Assembly (NCBI GenBank): GCA_950295325.1
Contig: OX485809.1
Coordinates: forward strand, 33,542,001 to 33,606,000
Direction of reading: 5' to 3'
DNA length: 64,000 nt
Source: Polytrichum commune
Lineage: Eukaryota > Streptophyta > Polytrichopsida > Polytrichales > Polytrichaceae
This document shows positions 1 through 12,589 of this stretch, one piece after another (the first letter of the stretch is position 1; each line of letters opens with the position of its first letter). A program made the translations under genes and the position numbers. The notes beneath the pieces are model-generated. The model was given only the letters and a program-made list of their open reading frames with translations. It had not been told where the DNA came from and searched no databases.

Positions 1-2670
1 TTACCAAGCAATGAATGTTGGGTAGTTTTTGTCCCATCCCCAAATGCCTTACTACTCACCTATCTTACCATTGGTTTTTGTTAATGAAGCTCCTCGTGCC
101 CTCATAGCTAAGACTAAAAAGCAACCAATCACAAGGATGGGAGGCGACACTTTTAAAGTTCCTATATTCTTGCCACATGTTTAGGTACCGATGGGAGGGT
201 CGGTGGTTGAGGCTTAAAACCTCCACTTTTAAGCCATGCCACATCATTTGCCACCTAGTCTCGGCACTAAAAAGAGCCGTATGTGTGAACCCTAGATAAC
301 TAAAACCGCTTTTAGACTAAAACTACTTCTAACTAATGTCAGGTGGGAATGCCCCATTAGTTGATCTAATAGATCCCCGATGACCACATGTTTGGGTCAT
401 AATAGACAAGTTACTATGTTAGACTTGAATGACTTGAGCATATTGTTTGAAATATCCAAAAACATGGGTTGGTTTGTTGTGCTTTCAACACTTCAATAAG
501 GGACTTTTTGGTTAAGGCGAAAGAATTGCCATGACGTGTGGAAAAATAAAGAAGGGGTCGAAGTTATTTCGTATCTATTTTGGTGAAGTTTTTTTTTTGT
601 TTTTTTTCCTTGCCTACTTGGTGCCAATTCATGATTTTGAGGCAAATCACCCGCTTTAGCAATGGAATTTGTGTTCCATTTGGACTTCAATGCCCCACTG
701 TACAAGTGGAACTTAATCCTCAACGATGGCAAGGTTATTACGGGCCCTTCTTGAATGCATTCGCCATGGCAAGGCAACGAATGTGATTGAGGGCTTGGTG
801 AGAAATAATGGTGTTGTTCGAGTGTTTGGAAGCGTAGATGTGTGGCAAGTGTGCAAGCTTCAACAATCATCTCATACAATTGGGCAACCCGACTTAGCGC
901 TTTGTTGTAAGCATTTAGCTTTCTATGCTATTTGAGAAAATGCTTTGAATGGGGCGACTGGGCATGGTCAATTGAAAGGTCGGGTGATTGGAATTTCAAA
1001 GCATTGAGGGGTTTAGCATAGGCAACTGTGAATCTCTAATATGTGAACTCGATAGGACTGGAGATGAGATTGCACAAGCAAAAAACACATACACAAAGGC
1101 ATTTGAGTAATGCTTGGAGTGAGATGGCCATCCTCACCCCTTGCCTTGCCTTTTATTGCTCATTTTCAACTTGGTTCTCACAAACAATATGGGATAACTC
1201 CTCTCCCACTACATACCAACCTTGTAGGCTTATTGCAACCTTAATCCTTCTAGTATTACATCTCTATGACTATGAGCAATCTATTGCTCCGCCTTCAACA
1301 TCTAAAAAGGAAGGAGTAGGTGCTAGCGTGACTGTGAAAATCTGAATGTGAATCTAACACTTCACATTTAAAGAATCATTTATTCTTTAATTGATTCAAT
1401 AATTCATGTTCAGCAAGGCCATCAAACTAGTTTGTACTTCGACAAGGGCCTTCGGCTGGTCTGCAAAGCCATGAGGCACTTGAGCAAACTTTAGGGGTGT
1501 GCTTGTTTGCAAACAATTGGCTCTAACTTGTTTAGATTTTTGCTAATTTGGATCTTCTTTAGATTTTTTTCACTTGTCTAGACTATCTTGTTTTTTGAAT
1601 GCATGCTTGCCAATTGCAAACTCAAAAAAATTAATGATTTGGCTGCAAGTTGCATGGAATAGGCTAGAATCAATTGGCTCACTAAATTTCACAAGAGCAG
1701 TTGCTTGCAACCTTGGAGTTGGGTTTAGATTGCCTTGTCTAAACTTTGGTATTTTTCTTACATTAGCATGTTTGCAATCCTTTCATTAGGTGTTTGCAAG
1801 ACTTTGATTATTAGTTGCAAACAATTGGTTAGTGGGTATTGACAAATTTGGATCTATGTTTTTATATTTGTTGGTCATAGGGGTGTTTAGATTAGCCTCA
1901 TGAATCCGAGGTTGCTCGACTATGGCTTCTAAATGTGATGTTGATATTTTGGGGCTTTGTCCTTGGTTAGGTACCGATTTGTGGTAATGTACCTAAGAGG
2001 TTGCACCTATAAGCCTTGTCGATATTTGAGTTGAATATTTTTGGGAAGAGAATTGTTAGCAGGCATGGCCTTTCGTCCGTGGTGTGGATTGGCAAGGGTT
2101 GAATGACATACCTTTTGAACAACTAATGTAATAGGAATGTGAGTCAAACTACATATAGTCATTGGACTTGGAGGGTGAAACAATTCTGAATTCATTGCCT
2201 TGAGATGCGGATTGCCGTATTGATGAAGTCATGGGTGAAGGACCTCCAAAGGAAATTATTAAAAAACCTCAAGAGACTGAAGTTGTTGAATAACCTCTAC
2301 ATCAAGTTCAGAATATGCTAATGTGGGGAAACCTCTTACCCAAGGTGAAATGTCGCCACCCAACCCAAGAGCATGATCACAATGACGAAGATATTGGAGA
2401 CCCTTGCGTAGTAATGTGACAACTTGCTTGATCATGGGCTTGTGTCCCCATTTGGCGAGTAGCCATGGAGTTGGGTGTCATTACGGAAGAGGAGATGGAG
2501 GTGCAAGTGAAGACATTGTCGGTTTGTGAGTTGGCATATGAGATAATGAGGTGTGTTGAAGTTTGGCGAATTTGTAGGTTGGCTTTGAGAGTGCAATGAG
2601 CTTGGAGTAATGTAATATAATTCATAACATTTCTTTGGATTATTATCTTCATAGAGCAACAAGTAGAAAT
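1..2670. other. Intergenic, no supported gene
   Basis: AT-rich DNA with only short open frames in all directions. A T-rich tract lies near 588-608. The phrase TTGCAAACAATTGG recurs near 1508 and 1817, which suggests a local degenerate duplication. Frames near 580-935 have a faint pentatricopeptide-like look (CGKCAS) but are broken and too weak to call. Part of 2000-2670 is 3' flank of the minus-strand transposase remnant that follows. Confidence 0.5.
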
Positions 2671-2678
2671 GTTGGACT

Positions 2679-3460
2679 AGTGATCTCCATCCCAACGATG
2701 CTCCAACTTTTCATCATTGTGGTCACTCATTACCTCCACCTTAAAGACCATTCTCCTTTTGCGTAGAAAATGAGTCATCAAAGTGCACACGAAAACTATA
2801 AGTTGTATTTGGACATTGTGCAATAAGAGCTCTTCATTAGGCGGCATCATTTTCTCTTGAGATCTTCTATCCCCATTTCAACTTCAATACGACATCACCA
2901 ACATGTATTTCATTAATTGCTTTAAAGGCAAGCTTGTCCATGCTAGAAGATACCTCATACCATCCTATGCGGCATATGATAAACAAAATCTCTCTAGATA
3001 GTCGGGATCTCCTATAAGTATCCAACATACTTGTCAATATGATTGAAAAGCACATGCACTCCGGTATAGGTTGGAAAGTTAGAGAATGGTGACATTAAAT
3101 GGATATTCATACCTCCAAGTCAGCGTCACTCATTTGAATTGCATCCCTTATCTCACCTTCAAAAGCACGGTTGATGCAACTTAGAATTAAAATGACATCA
3201 TCGGACAATGATGACCTTGGACTAATTTCAAACAAAGACTCCTATGGTAGCACATAATTATTAATCATGTAGAGAATAGATGCAAGCTTCGTAGGATGAC
3301 CTCACAATGCAAGCCAAACATGTAGACTTAACATTTTGAATTATAACCGGCACAATCAAAGTACATAATTCTTCAAACTCTTGAAGTGTGAAGTTGGAGT
3401 TAGCCTTAAAGAACAATGGAAGTGCATGCATGTTTGCCAACATCCCTAACACCCACATTG
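2679..3460 (-). pseudogene. Decayed HARBI1-like (PIF/Harbinger DDE) transposase
   Basis: Reading the minus strand from 3458, the frame starts MWVLGMLANMHALPLFFKA and continues through a TLQEFEELCTLIVP segment. After a frame break comes SSLSDDVILILSCINRAF, then after another break REILFIICRIGWYEV and INEIHVGDVVLKLKWG. The tail is LMTHFLRKRRMVFKVEV. In my knowledge of plant HARBI1/DDE_4 proteins these correspond to the N-terminal segment, the 'DD-ILF-ASCINHA' segment, the 'EEMFIMRRIGWREVP...AFNEMHAGYRVRVEWGI' segment around the last catalytic acidic residue, and the 'LLTNFLHRRRMDF' end. The central block with the first two catalytic aspartates is missing between about 3060 and 3110, and there are several stops and shifts, so it cannot be functional. 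This is the transposase partner type for the ORF1 protein at 19857-21095. Recognition is from remembered family patterns; a profile search would settle it. Confidence 0.6.
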
Positions 3461-3676
3461 CAATTTACAAAGGAACTCCCTTCTTCTTGAAGCTCGTTTA
3501 TACAAATTTACACTTCCACCATAATCATGTAGCATATCATAAATAACTCATCAAAATCTTTCAAAATCTTGTGATTGATATTATAATCCTCATGTGGGCC
3601 ATACAAAACTTTCGTTATCTGGAGTTGGGGTCTAAGTACAAGGTTATTGGTCTAACTAACGGCATGTTTACACCTA

Positions 3677-4017
3677 AGGCATTCGGTCGCAGTCCTTGAA
3701 TGATCATGGTACCCCTTTTTATGGATGAGACCATGGAGAAGTTCATTGGCTATAGCCCAAAGTCTTTTGGCGGGCACAAGCCCTTATAGTAGACATGAAT
3801 TCCTGCCACAAATTCCATTAGGCCTACATCCAAGAGCCATTTTGAAAAATCCCTACGATCCTAGCCAACATTATCCATCTTGCCATGTGGGATTCCATGC
3901 AAAATATTCATCCACTAAACATGTTATGTGGTCCAAAACTACCTTCATGTAGACCTAAAGCAGGGGCCCATGACACTCTCAACCAATGAGAATTCAAGGG
4001 TTCTTAAGAGTTATGGC
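3677..4017 (+). mobile_element. Degenerate GGGCC-end Tourist-like MITE (copy 1)
   Basis: The interior (3815-3980) matches the element at 49047-49537: both have an AGGCCTAC.TCCAAGAG segment, then ATCCAT..TGCCA.GTGGGATTCCATG, then an ACTCTCAACCAATGAGAAT-like segment. It ends GGCC before a TAA, as expected for a 3-bp TAA/TTA target. The left end is eroded, so the start is approximate. Confidence 0.4.
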
Positions 4018-4352
4018 CTAATGGCTTTCGTGTAAAAATCCCCTAAGACGTTGCTAGAGACAAGGGTGAGTTTCCATGTAGGTCACTCACCCACTAGATT
4101 CTAGATGATAGTGGGTTGGAGGTGTTCACATGTAGATAAGCACAATCTCCAACCAATCACATTTGGGTGGCCTACTAGAATGTGGGGGGTTGTGGACACA
4201 TGCCACTAGACTTCCATGCGTCCAAAGAACTACTTTTCAACCTACAAGTGCCAGTCACAGAAGGATTGAAGATTGGTTTTAGGAAGAGGAGGAGGAGGTT
4301 ATAACTTGGAGGAGGTTAGTAGGTGGACCTAGATTTGAGAAGATGAGAGTAG

Positions 4353-4574
4353 CTACACTAAATATGATATTTAGTGTCACTTACTATTTGACTTTACGTA
4401 ATGCTATATCTCTTTATTTTATATCTCATATTTTACCAAAAAATGTTAAATATGTTGTTTGGACATTATAGAACATTAACAAATTTACTTGGTAAACATT
4501 TACATCAATAGAAAAAAATAAGCATTGTGTAAATCCAAATAGTAAGTGACACGAAATATCATATTCAATGTAGT
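4353..4574. mobile_element. M-family MITE (ACACTAAATA ends), copy M1
   Basis: The ends are inverted repeats of about 40 bp. The left begins CTACACTAAATATG and runs into TCACTTACTATTTG; the right reads CAAATAGTAAGTGACAC and closes ATGTAG. Each end also contains its own short palindrome (CACTAAATAT / ATATTTAGTG). About 222 bp, no coding capacity. Other copies are near 4837, 15701, 25140, 35127, 37213, 47684 and 57620. I could not fix a TSD, so the superfamily is open. Confidence 0.75.
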
Positions 4575-4836
4575 TGACACATACAAACCCTATCTCACCA
4601 CATTCCATCTACATTTGGATGGATTTGTCCCTATTCCCACTAGAATATAGTGGGGGAGGGGCCTGCATGGAAACTCACCCTAAGTATATTTCATACACCC
4701 CCTAACCTCTGCAACCTCAAAGGTTTGCACTTTTGTATTGTATAAGCGTAACATGATGGGCACGGGCTTCGTTAACCTCATCCTCCATGTCACATGTTTC
4801 CTTGGTTGAAGGTTTTTTTCTCTAAAAGTTCTCAAA

Positions 4837-5064
4837 GTACACTAAATATTGTATTTAGTGTCACTTACTATTTGGAATTACACAACGCTATAACTATTTA
4901 CACTTTATCTTTTTTTTTCTTTCCAAAAAATGGTCAAATTGTTTGTTTGAATATTATTGAATATTAACATCTATAGTTGGTAGAATTTTACATTAATAGT
5001 TAAAATTCATAATATTGTGTAACTCCAAATAGTAAGTAACACCGAATATCACAATTTAGTGTAG
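4837..5064. mobile_element. M-family MITE, copy M2
   Basis: Left end TACACTAAATATTG followed by TTTAGTGTCACTTACTATT; the right end contains CTCCAAATAGTAAGTAACAC and ends TTTAGTGTAG. Same length class as M1, only about 260 bp downstream of it, with an internally different core and several substitutions. It is therefore an independent copy and not a tandem duplication. Confidence 0.75.
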
Positions 5065-6375
5065 TTGTGGATGGGCCCATACCCACTTGGGTCAGATGTC
5101 CGGTGCTAAACGTGAATTGGGCAAGCAATTTTGGTCATGGCTACAAGGCTCTACTTACTTTACGGTTGAATTTAAACATGGGCATGACATTACACATAAG
5201 CGCTTATGTCTTCATAGGGCACACAACACCTAGCCATGGGATTTTGGTATTTCTCCTCAGGATTGGGGTCGCAGTCTGAATCCAAAGACACCAAAGGTAA
5301 GGAGCCAACGGAGGTAAATGGTATGTATATGATCTGACATATTGATATGCCAGTCACACCGGGGGTCCAGCCGATGGCCTTTAGGTGCATGTCCCATCTT
5401 GCCTATATGGGCGGCCCCATTTCCGAAGGCCGGGGGGGGGGGGGGGGGGGTGAGGGCCGAACTAGCTGGGTTGGACCCCTCACCATGTGTGGTTGGCATA
5501 TGAGCCTTAGCCACCCTTCAGCCCTTGCTACCTATCCTGATCTTGGAGCCCCGCCTGGCCTACTTGAAAACCCCCTAGGGTGCCTCCGCTGCTGCTACTT
5601 TCGGAGCCTTCCTCCCACCTCCCTCTTCACCAATCTAAGACCCTCGCATATGATACATTGAAACAAAAACAAAAATCATTGATGTTCTACATTGGTCCCA
5701 ACAAATTTTCGATACATCATACATTAGTAATCTTGCAAATTGGAGGGATCTCATGAGAACATTAGTTTATTAAGACAAACTTTTTTCGTCAAATTACATG
5801 AAAAATCCAAGTTGTTTGTACATGTAAGTCGCACACATTAATTTCATGATCCATACTTGAATCAATCTATGACATGCAACACTTAACTAGCGCCAGCATA
5901 TCATCAATGGGCACATGCATGAAGTGTTTTTTAATCCTTTCAACACCCAATCTCATGTAGTGAGTACAACATTATGAGGAGGGGAAATTTACAAAAAATG
6001 AATAAGGAAAACCATTTCCATGCAACTTGCGTTTTCTTATGTCAATCATGCTTTGGTCAACGACAAATGCTTACACTTGTATGTTAGGGCCAACTAACGA
6101 GGTTCACAATTATGCAAAATTAACACAACCATTTATGGTCATTAGCCATCGCAGTGCATATGTGTATGGTAATATAAGCATTAAGAAACCTTGAGTAACT
6201 TTGTGCTACTGCTTCTAAACTCAAGGTTTGGGACTCAAAGTTTGGGACTAAACCCATGGTTGCATCTCCTTTACTTTGCAAACAACTTTATTGTTGAATT
6301 TACCTTTCTAGAAACAAAAGGGAAGAAAGAACATGGGACCCCCAGCAAGGAATGCTTTAAGGGAATTGTTATGTG
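5065..6375. other. Intergenic; 19-nt poly-G run, no gene seen
   Basis: No supportable coding region. A 19-base G homopolymer lies at 5432-5450 within a locally GC-rich patch (5340-5640). Reading frames crossing it are artefacts of the G-run. The rest (5650-6375) is ordinary AT-rich sequence. Confidence 0.5.
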
Positions 6376-6379
6376 AGAG

Positions 6380-6964
6380 AGGTGGAATTAAAGAAAGGCT
6401 TTCAACACCACCGGAGGAGGAGGAGGCTGTCATGTGTGCTTGTGTGCCGGATGAAATGCTTGGTGGCGACAAGACGGCCTGTGTGTGGCCTTGAGCAGCT
6501 TGTTTGGGAAGTGGGCTTTGGAGTCACCATACCCACCCCTTCCTTCTTTTTACCAACTTCAACCAAATGTTTTGGGTGTTGTATGAGTAGAAAGTCTGCC
6601 TCCACTTGCATGTGTCTGGGTGATCGCTCGGTCCAGGGAGTTTGAAACTCCCAAGGGATATGTAGTAGTAGTAGTAGTTGTTTTCTATCACCCTGGGGAC
6701 CACTTTGTCTGCCGTCCCCGTCTTCATTATCCTCGACCCAGTTATTCCAAACATCCGGGTATTCTTATTCCTAACGGCCACTTTACACCATGGACCATGA
6801 AGTCGGACCACAGAAGATGGCCTTATTCCATGGTGTGGTTTGATATTCCAACTTTCGTGGTTTGATTCCTTCAAAAACTAGTTTACAAAGTCTTTGGCCC
6901 CCTCACTAAGTGTAAACTGAGTGTGGACTGAGAGGAATGACCATACACCAAAAAGTGAATGTGC
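6380..6964 (+). repeat. Left arm of a large inverted duplication
   Basis: This 585-bp block is repeated in inverted orientation at 9030-9632 with high identity. It starts GTGGAATTAAAGAAAGGC and ends at ACCAAAAAGTGAATGTG. It contains a short (TAG)n microsatellite at about 6661-6677 that is much longer in the other arm, and a GGAGGA trinucleotide run near 6413. The frames conserved between arms look like shadows of DNA conservation, since both strands keep them equally well. Confidence 0.8.
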
Positions 6965-8317
6965 TATTTTTTTTAAATATATGTGCAAGTTTGAACAAAA
7001 AATTCAAGTGTCACCATTCTCTTGTCTTCATCTTCTCTTCTCCCCCCCCAAAAAAAATAAAAAAATAAAATCATAACAACACTTATTTGCCATGGGTTCT
7101 TGCCTTGTTCTATCATAGCACCTTTTTTGCCTCTCCCACTGCAAAGCCCATTGGACCATGTCAGTGGATAATGTAGCCCTTAAAATATGTCTTTTGGAGA
7201 TCTCGAACACCATGGTCACTCTAACATTTTGTCCTTGTTGTAAACGAAAGTGGTCCTAGGACAAGTTCAAGAGCCGATCACTGATTTTACAGGGCCTTGG
7301 GACGACTTTATGGCCCGTAGTGTAAACAACCCCTTAGCAAAGAGAACACTGGCTAGCAACGGTGATGGCCAAACTGTGTATACGAGGTGGGTCGCAGGCT
7401 CAATGGCATTACCACCAGCTTTAAAATCGGTTTGTTTGAGCCACCAATCCTCTTTTGTCATCTACTTGCGATCCTAATCTAGGTGGTACCCACATGTTGG
7501 GCTTTGCAAATTACGGTTACTGTCATGCAATTTTTGAGCAAGAAGTTATCATTTTTGAATCAAGGTTAAATTGATAGCTAAACACTTCTCTCAAGACTCT
7601 AAATTAGTGAGAAATGGGATTCTTACTTATTAAGTGAAAGGATAGTAGTAGATACCGAATCAGACATTTATGACTAGTGGTAAGGGATAGGAGGAATTTT
7701 GATAAGATGCAATTGACATGTGAAAAATGTGAAGGAAAGGTTAGACATCTGGCTATGGACATAAGTTTTGGTACCCAATTTCTACTTGAAACCCATTATG
7801 ATCTATGAAATAACCTAATAGGGACACTTAGAACCAGAAACTGACACCTATTCAACCTTCCATGTGTTTTTGGGTTCAATTGAACCCAATCCCAAAAACT
7901 TATCTACAATTACTTTCGTGATTGTTGGTTGTATTCACATGTCTTCTTCTTTCATACATGTTCTCTTCAACTTTCAATATTCACATTGTGTATAGAGTTG
8001 TGATTGAATGAACGTAGATCGAATTCAGTGGATGTACACAAAAATCAAGTAGAAATTGGATGCATAGATGCCAACATTGGGCCCTCCTTCGAATTCTGCT
8101 GACCGCAGCCTTGTTTTTTCAATGCAACACATTGAAGTTTAGCCCGTTCTCCAGCAGGATCTGAATTTAGGGTGAATTGTGCCAAGTCAGGCCCAATTTA
8201 GATGCCGCCAAACAACACGGGTTTGAGTGTTGCCTTCAACTGTAAGGTTCTTGCCGACATCTTCTGCAGCCAAAGTTTGAAGCTTCTCTCTTGGGAACAT
8301 TTGGGGCTCTCACTCCG
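6965..8317. other. Spacer of the inverted duplication, no gene seen
   Basis: About 1.35 kb between the left arm and an internal hairpin element. No frame longer than 75 codons looks coding. There are A-rich and C-rich tracts near 7045-7070. Confidence 0.5.
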
Positions 8318-8613
8318 GCCGACCGGATCTGTCTAAATACCCCCATCGAGCGTGGCTTGGAGGCCAGGTTCGGGAGGGGGTGGCAGGGTTGGGGTAAAAC
8401 ATGCCCCCTGTTTTTTTAATTGGGTGGGGCCTTACTTGATCTCATAGGGGGCTTCCTAGAGTAAATTGGGGCCGCATGACCCAAATTTAGCCAAAAAAAA
8501 CCAAAAAAAATCCCCAAGGGGCCAAAACGGGGAGGGCCAGAAAAATGAACCCCACCGAACCTGGCCTCCGAGCCACGCTCAATGGGGGTATTTAGACCCA
8601 CCCTGGTCGACCC
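8318..8613. mobile_element. Hairpin (TIR) element inside the inverted duplication
   Basis: The left arm 8318-8375 and right arm 8551-8613 are inverted repeats. Both contain TCTAAATACCCCCAT, GAGCGTGGCT and GGAGGCCAGGTTCGG. About 296 bp in total with a GC-rich, A-run-containing loop. It looks like a MITE or fold-back unit; no clear TSD was found. Confidence 0.55.
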
Positions 8614-9029
8614 TTGGGATCTGACAACCCATTGTTTGATGCAATAAAAATTTGAGCTCCTCATTTGATTCGCTTGTTGTTGTTTAGGCCCTATGGTGAA
8701 TCGCAACTGTGTGGGAGGCCACACCAAACAACGTACCCAACTCCCATAGTAAAGCGCCCAAGGGTAAATCTTGGAATTTTCTCTTGTTTGCTTGCATTGC
8801 ATTGATATGGTCCAACGGATTTTGTGGTAGGAGAGGCAAAAGAGGTGCTCTAGTAGGAAAAGGGAGGGGTCCATGGGAAAAAATGGTTGTTATAATAAAA
8901 ATTTAATGAATATTTTTTTTAGGGGGGGGGGAGAGAAGAAGACAAGAAAATGGTCAAAGTTGAATTTTTTTCAAACCTTCCTTTTTTGAGCATACATAAA
9001 ATTTTATTAAATAATATTAGAACACACAC

Positions 9030-9312
9030 ACACATTCACTTTTTGGTGCATGGTCATTCCTCTCGGCCCACATTCAGTTTACACCTAGTGAGGGGGCCAA
9101 AGACTTTGTAAACTAGTTTTTGAAGGAATCAGACCATGAAAGTTGGAATATCAAACCACACCATGGAATAAGGCCATCTTCTATGGTCTGACTTCATGGT
9201 CCATGGTGTAAAGCGGCCGTTAGGAATAAGAATACCCGGATGTTTGGAATAACTGGGTCGAGGATAATGAAGACGGGGACGGCAGACAAAGTGGTCCCCA
9301 GGGTGATAGAAA

Positions 9313-9343
<31 letters not shown>

Positions 9344-9632
9344 TTACATATCCCTTGGGAGTTTCAAACTCCCTGGACCGACCGATCACCCAGACACATG
9401 CAAGTGGAGGCAGACTTTCTACTCATACAACACCCAAAACATTTGGTTGAAGTTGGTAAAAAGAAGGAAGGGGTGGGCATGGTGACTCCAAAGCCCACTT
9501 CCCAAACGAGCTGCTCAAGGCCACACACCAAGCATTCCATCCGGCACACAAGCACACATGACGGCCTCCCCCTCCTCCTCCTCCTCCGCCAGAGGGGTTG
9601 AAAGTCTTTCTTTAATTCCACCTTTTTTTTTG
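9030..9632 (-). repeat. Right arm of the large inverted duplication
   Basis: Inverted counterpart of 6380-6964. Relative to the left arm it has an expanded (CTA)n tract at about 9312-9343, an expanded CTC run at about 9566-9588, and a deletion near 9528 where the left arm has an extra GGCGACAAGACGGCC segment. The flanks diverge sharply on both sides. Confidence 0.8.
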
Positions 9633-9792
9633 AAATGGCCATCTCTTTTTATAGAACAGATTGAGCAGAGGACCCACTCTAGAATGTTACGGGAGTTGGT
9701 GCCATGTTCGTAGCCCTTTTCACACCCAACCATTCCGATGACCTCGAACAAGCGAATGAACTACACTACACTACACCCAATCTAACCCGCAC

Positions 9793-9942
9793 ACATAACA
9801 TTATTCAGATCCATGACAATGTTCTGTGGAACGGACAATTCTTAGCAGAATATTTCTCACATGCGGTCGGAATGTGAATCATATTTTGTAGAATATTGTC
9901 AGTCCCACATAACATTGTTATAAATCTGAATAATGTTATGCA
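9793..9942. mobile_element. B-family palindromic MITE, copy B1
   Basis: Starts ACATAACATTATTCAGATCC and ends with the complement ATCTGAATAATGTTATGC. The inner halves carry GGACAATTCTTAGCAGAATA and TAGAATATTGTCAGTCCCAC. The whole unit folds back on itself with a short loop. Other copies are near 24165, 32664, 38219, 50271 and 62157. Confidence 0.75.
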
Positions 9943-10019
9943 TGGGAACGTCCTCTAGTAGATTTTTCAAATTGTAACAAAGCGTTCTTATGACTTACAT
10001 AAAAGCTTACAACAAAAGA

Positions 10020-10290
10020 TGGATCTGAGCCAGTGCCTAGTAAATTTTTGGGCATATATAGTCGGTCAAGATCCTAGTGATTCTGAATCTAGCCGGTTAC
10101 ATGTTGACATAATCTTCCGGTTTTGCTGCTTTATTCATTTGAAGTATATTCTTCCATAGATTCCTCTAAAATGATGGGTATTTCTCCTGAAGTCTCCAAC
10201 TTCAACCGGTTATTTCTCAAACCCAACCGGTTCATCTGTAACTAACCACCGGTTCTCTGCCGTCATAGATGTGAACTCTAGGCAGAAACT
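10020..10290 (-). repeat. R2 interspersed repeat (CCGGTT-rich), uninterrupted copy
   Basis: On the minus strand it begins near GAACCGGTGGTTAGTTACAG and contains AACCGGTTGAAGTTGGAGAC and TGTAACCGGCTAG. It ends near ATGCCCAAAAATTTAC. About 270 bp without obvious terminal repeats. Copies are at 12335, 21600 (partial), 43022, 49558 and 60910. This copy lacks the SINE present in the last two and so acts as an empty-site reference. Confidence 0.65.
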
Positions 10291-10454
10291 CCCCCTTCCA
10301 TAAATACAACTGGAGCGTATTTAACGCTCAAACTATATCCTACATACAATACCGGACATGGATATATATATATATAGCTTTGGTGCCACCAACTGCCATT
10401 CACCATCCTTTCACTGCGCTAATTTTTTTATGGAGTGTCACTTGCTAGTTTCTA

Positions 10455-10500
10455 CTCCCTCCGTCCCAAAGTTATTGTCCTACTCCCTGGAGTTTAATAT
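10455..10500 (+). mobile_element. Stowaway-like terminus fragment
   Basis: TACTCCCTCCGTCCCAAAG matches the classic plant Stowaway MITE end (TA target plus CTCCCTCCGT). No complementary right terminus was found within the following kilobase, so only a fragment is supported. Confidence 0.5.
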
Positions 10501-12334
10501 CCCAAAATGTTAGTATCCCACACATTACTTCAGTTATAGTCCACCTTCGATATCTATCTAGTATACATGGAGGGGCAATACTTTTTGTCTACGACCGGAA
10601 GACCGTTCCGAAAGAAGCTTGCATATGTGCACAACCCTAACATCTATCAATCCTAGAATCTCACAATCTATGTTTTTTTAAAAGAATCTAGGAGATTTGG
10701 AGTCTCATATGTATTCTCCAATAAAGTAGCTCAAGTTTTTGGGCTCCTGATTCTAAGAATACGTGTAATCCTACCACCTTGATGGGCCAAATTGCCAAAC
10801 AAAGAAAAGATTTCTCAATTTGGGCTTGGATTCTGTGGGGTATGTAAGTAGTTGCATTATATAAGATGTGATGTGATTTTAAGGTTTTTGAGGGGCTAGG
10901 TTTTTTGTTTTGCTAGTAGTGTGGGTTACATTCATAATTAGTGGAATGGAGGTGTATAAAAGAAGAGTTTTTTTTTAAAGAAGAAGAAGAAGAATCTCAC
11001 AACAAAATTTCAAACATGTTTTTCTTGCAACATCAAGTGGCAGTAACTTCCGAGTTGCAAGTTCACCTCTAACCAAAGTGAACACAGAAAGTCACGTGGG
11101 ACATTGACTCTATATATTTGCATATGAGCTCCATGTGAAAGATTGAGTGGGACCTATCTAGGGATCTTCTTATCACAATGTTGGGCCACATCGATCATGG
11201 CAAGCAAGCACATCGGGGAGCTAGAAACATCATGGAGCATGTATCATAGCCATTGCCACATCACATCTAGAATACAATTCAAAGGCTCAGAGGAACCACA
11301 TGGCCTTACCATGGCAATTGCCACACATGCCTAAAAAAAAAGAGTTTAAAAAGGTAACGCATGTATCCGGGTACCGGCGTGAATGTTAGTCCGTAAGCCT
11401 TATGCCACATTCCTCACAAGCAACCCCACGTGTCAATACGGTGCACCCTAACCACAAAGTGGGGTGCATGTAAAGTTATTTGTGTTGGGTCCCTTAACCC
11501 CTAAGTGTCTAAGTGGCACATATTGGGCCTCTCCAAGCAGAAAAACATTGTCTTTCAACAACATGCTTTCATTTTTAGTTAATCATGTCAACAATGACCT
11601 TGTTTCAAATCAACATATTCCTCAAGTGTATGGGTATGAATAAGTTAACAATTTAATTTTAGTGAAGACCCAAGTTCAAATACGCAACATGGGTGTCCTT
11701 GGTTGCAAGTACATAAATTGTATCATGATCATCAATGTCTCTGCCCCTCATAATGCAATTCACCACATCAAAAGAAAAGGTTATCTGGAAAACATTTACA
11801 TGCAATCTTTGGGTTGACTCACGTGTGAAGTTGTCAAAGGAAATACAAAAGTGCATCTTGCCTATACATTGCAAAGACTATTCTCAACTAAAGGTCCTCC
11901 TTCTTTTAATAGTTACTTTGCAATGGTTGAATGCGCATGACAAACAATTGGAGGTATTTTTGGTATAAGTAGCTAGAAAACTTACTGCTCCATCATCCAA
12001 AGTAATTGTCATAAGCTAACAAAAAATTAGATTGTCAAAATCAACTAAAAAACATACCTTTGCATATATTTCATACTATTTCAAGGCTTTTATGTTGGAT
12101 GAATGAGAGGTACACTGTTATGCAACATTTTGCTCTTGTCTTCGATTTTTAAGCAATATGTTAAATATATTTTTTGAATGATATAGTCACCAAGTTGGTG
12201 CACAAGCCATCACTAGTCTATTGTACATGGAGGGGTAATGTTTTTTTTGTTGAAACCATGAGATGGTTCCAGTTGAGGGGAAAATCCCCCCCCCCCCCCA
12301 AATGCATGTGGGCAATGAACGGAAAGTACCAATC
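10501..12334. other. Intergenic, no gene seen
   Basis: AT-rich sequence with short unrelated frames. A phrase CATGGAGGGGTAATG / CATGGAGGGGCAATAC is shared by about 12228 and 10567, so a degenerate dispersed repeat is present. A 14-base C run lies at 12286-12299. Confidence 0.5.
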
Positions 12335-12545
12335 CGTACTTATAGATGAACCGGTTGAGGTTGAGAAATAACCATTTGAAGTTCAAGACTTTTAGAAAAA
12401 ATTACTTATCCTTTTAGAGGACTCTATTGAATATATCTCAAATTAATGAAGGAAAATTGGAAGATTACAAACATGTTACCGGTTGGCCTTGGAAACACCA
12501 CTAGGATCTTGAGTGATTATGCATGCCAAAAATTTCCATAGACAT
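12335..12545 (+). repeat. R2 interspersed repeat copy
   Basis: Contains GATGAACCGGTTGAGGTTGA near its start and CATGTTACCGGTTGGCCTTG near 12473, followed by ACTAGGATCTTGAG and GCATGCCAAAAATTTCC. Uninterrupted (no SINE). Confidence 0.6.
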
Positions 12546-12589
12546 TGAATGCATGACATGTGGATAACTTAAGTAAAGGAAAGCTTCTA

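Noticed and set aside
580-935. Overlapping plus frames with a CGKCAS phrase suggesting a pentatricopeptide gene
   Set aside because: Only one short phrase resembles the motif; frames are broken within 200 bp and no repeated 35-residue spacing is visible.
6373-6645. A 90-codon Cys-rich frame conserved at 9364-9642
   Set aside because: The conservation is of the whole inverted DNA repeat on both strands; no known domain and the frames begin and end arbitrarily.
10100-10290. Repeated CCGGTT boxes as a regulatory element cluster
   Set aside because: They belong to the dispersed R2 repeat found at several unrelated loci.
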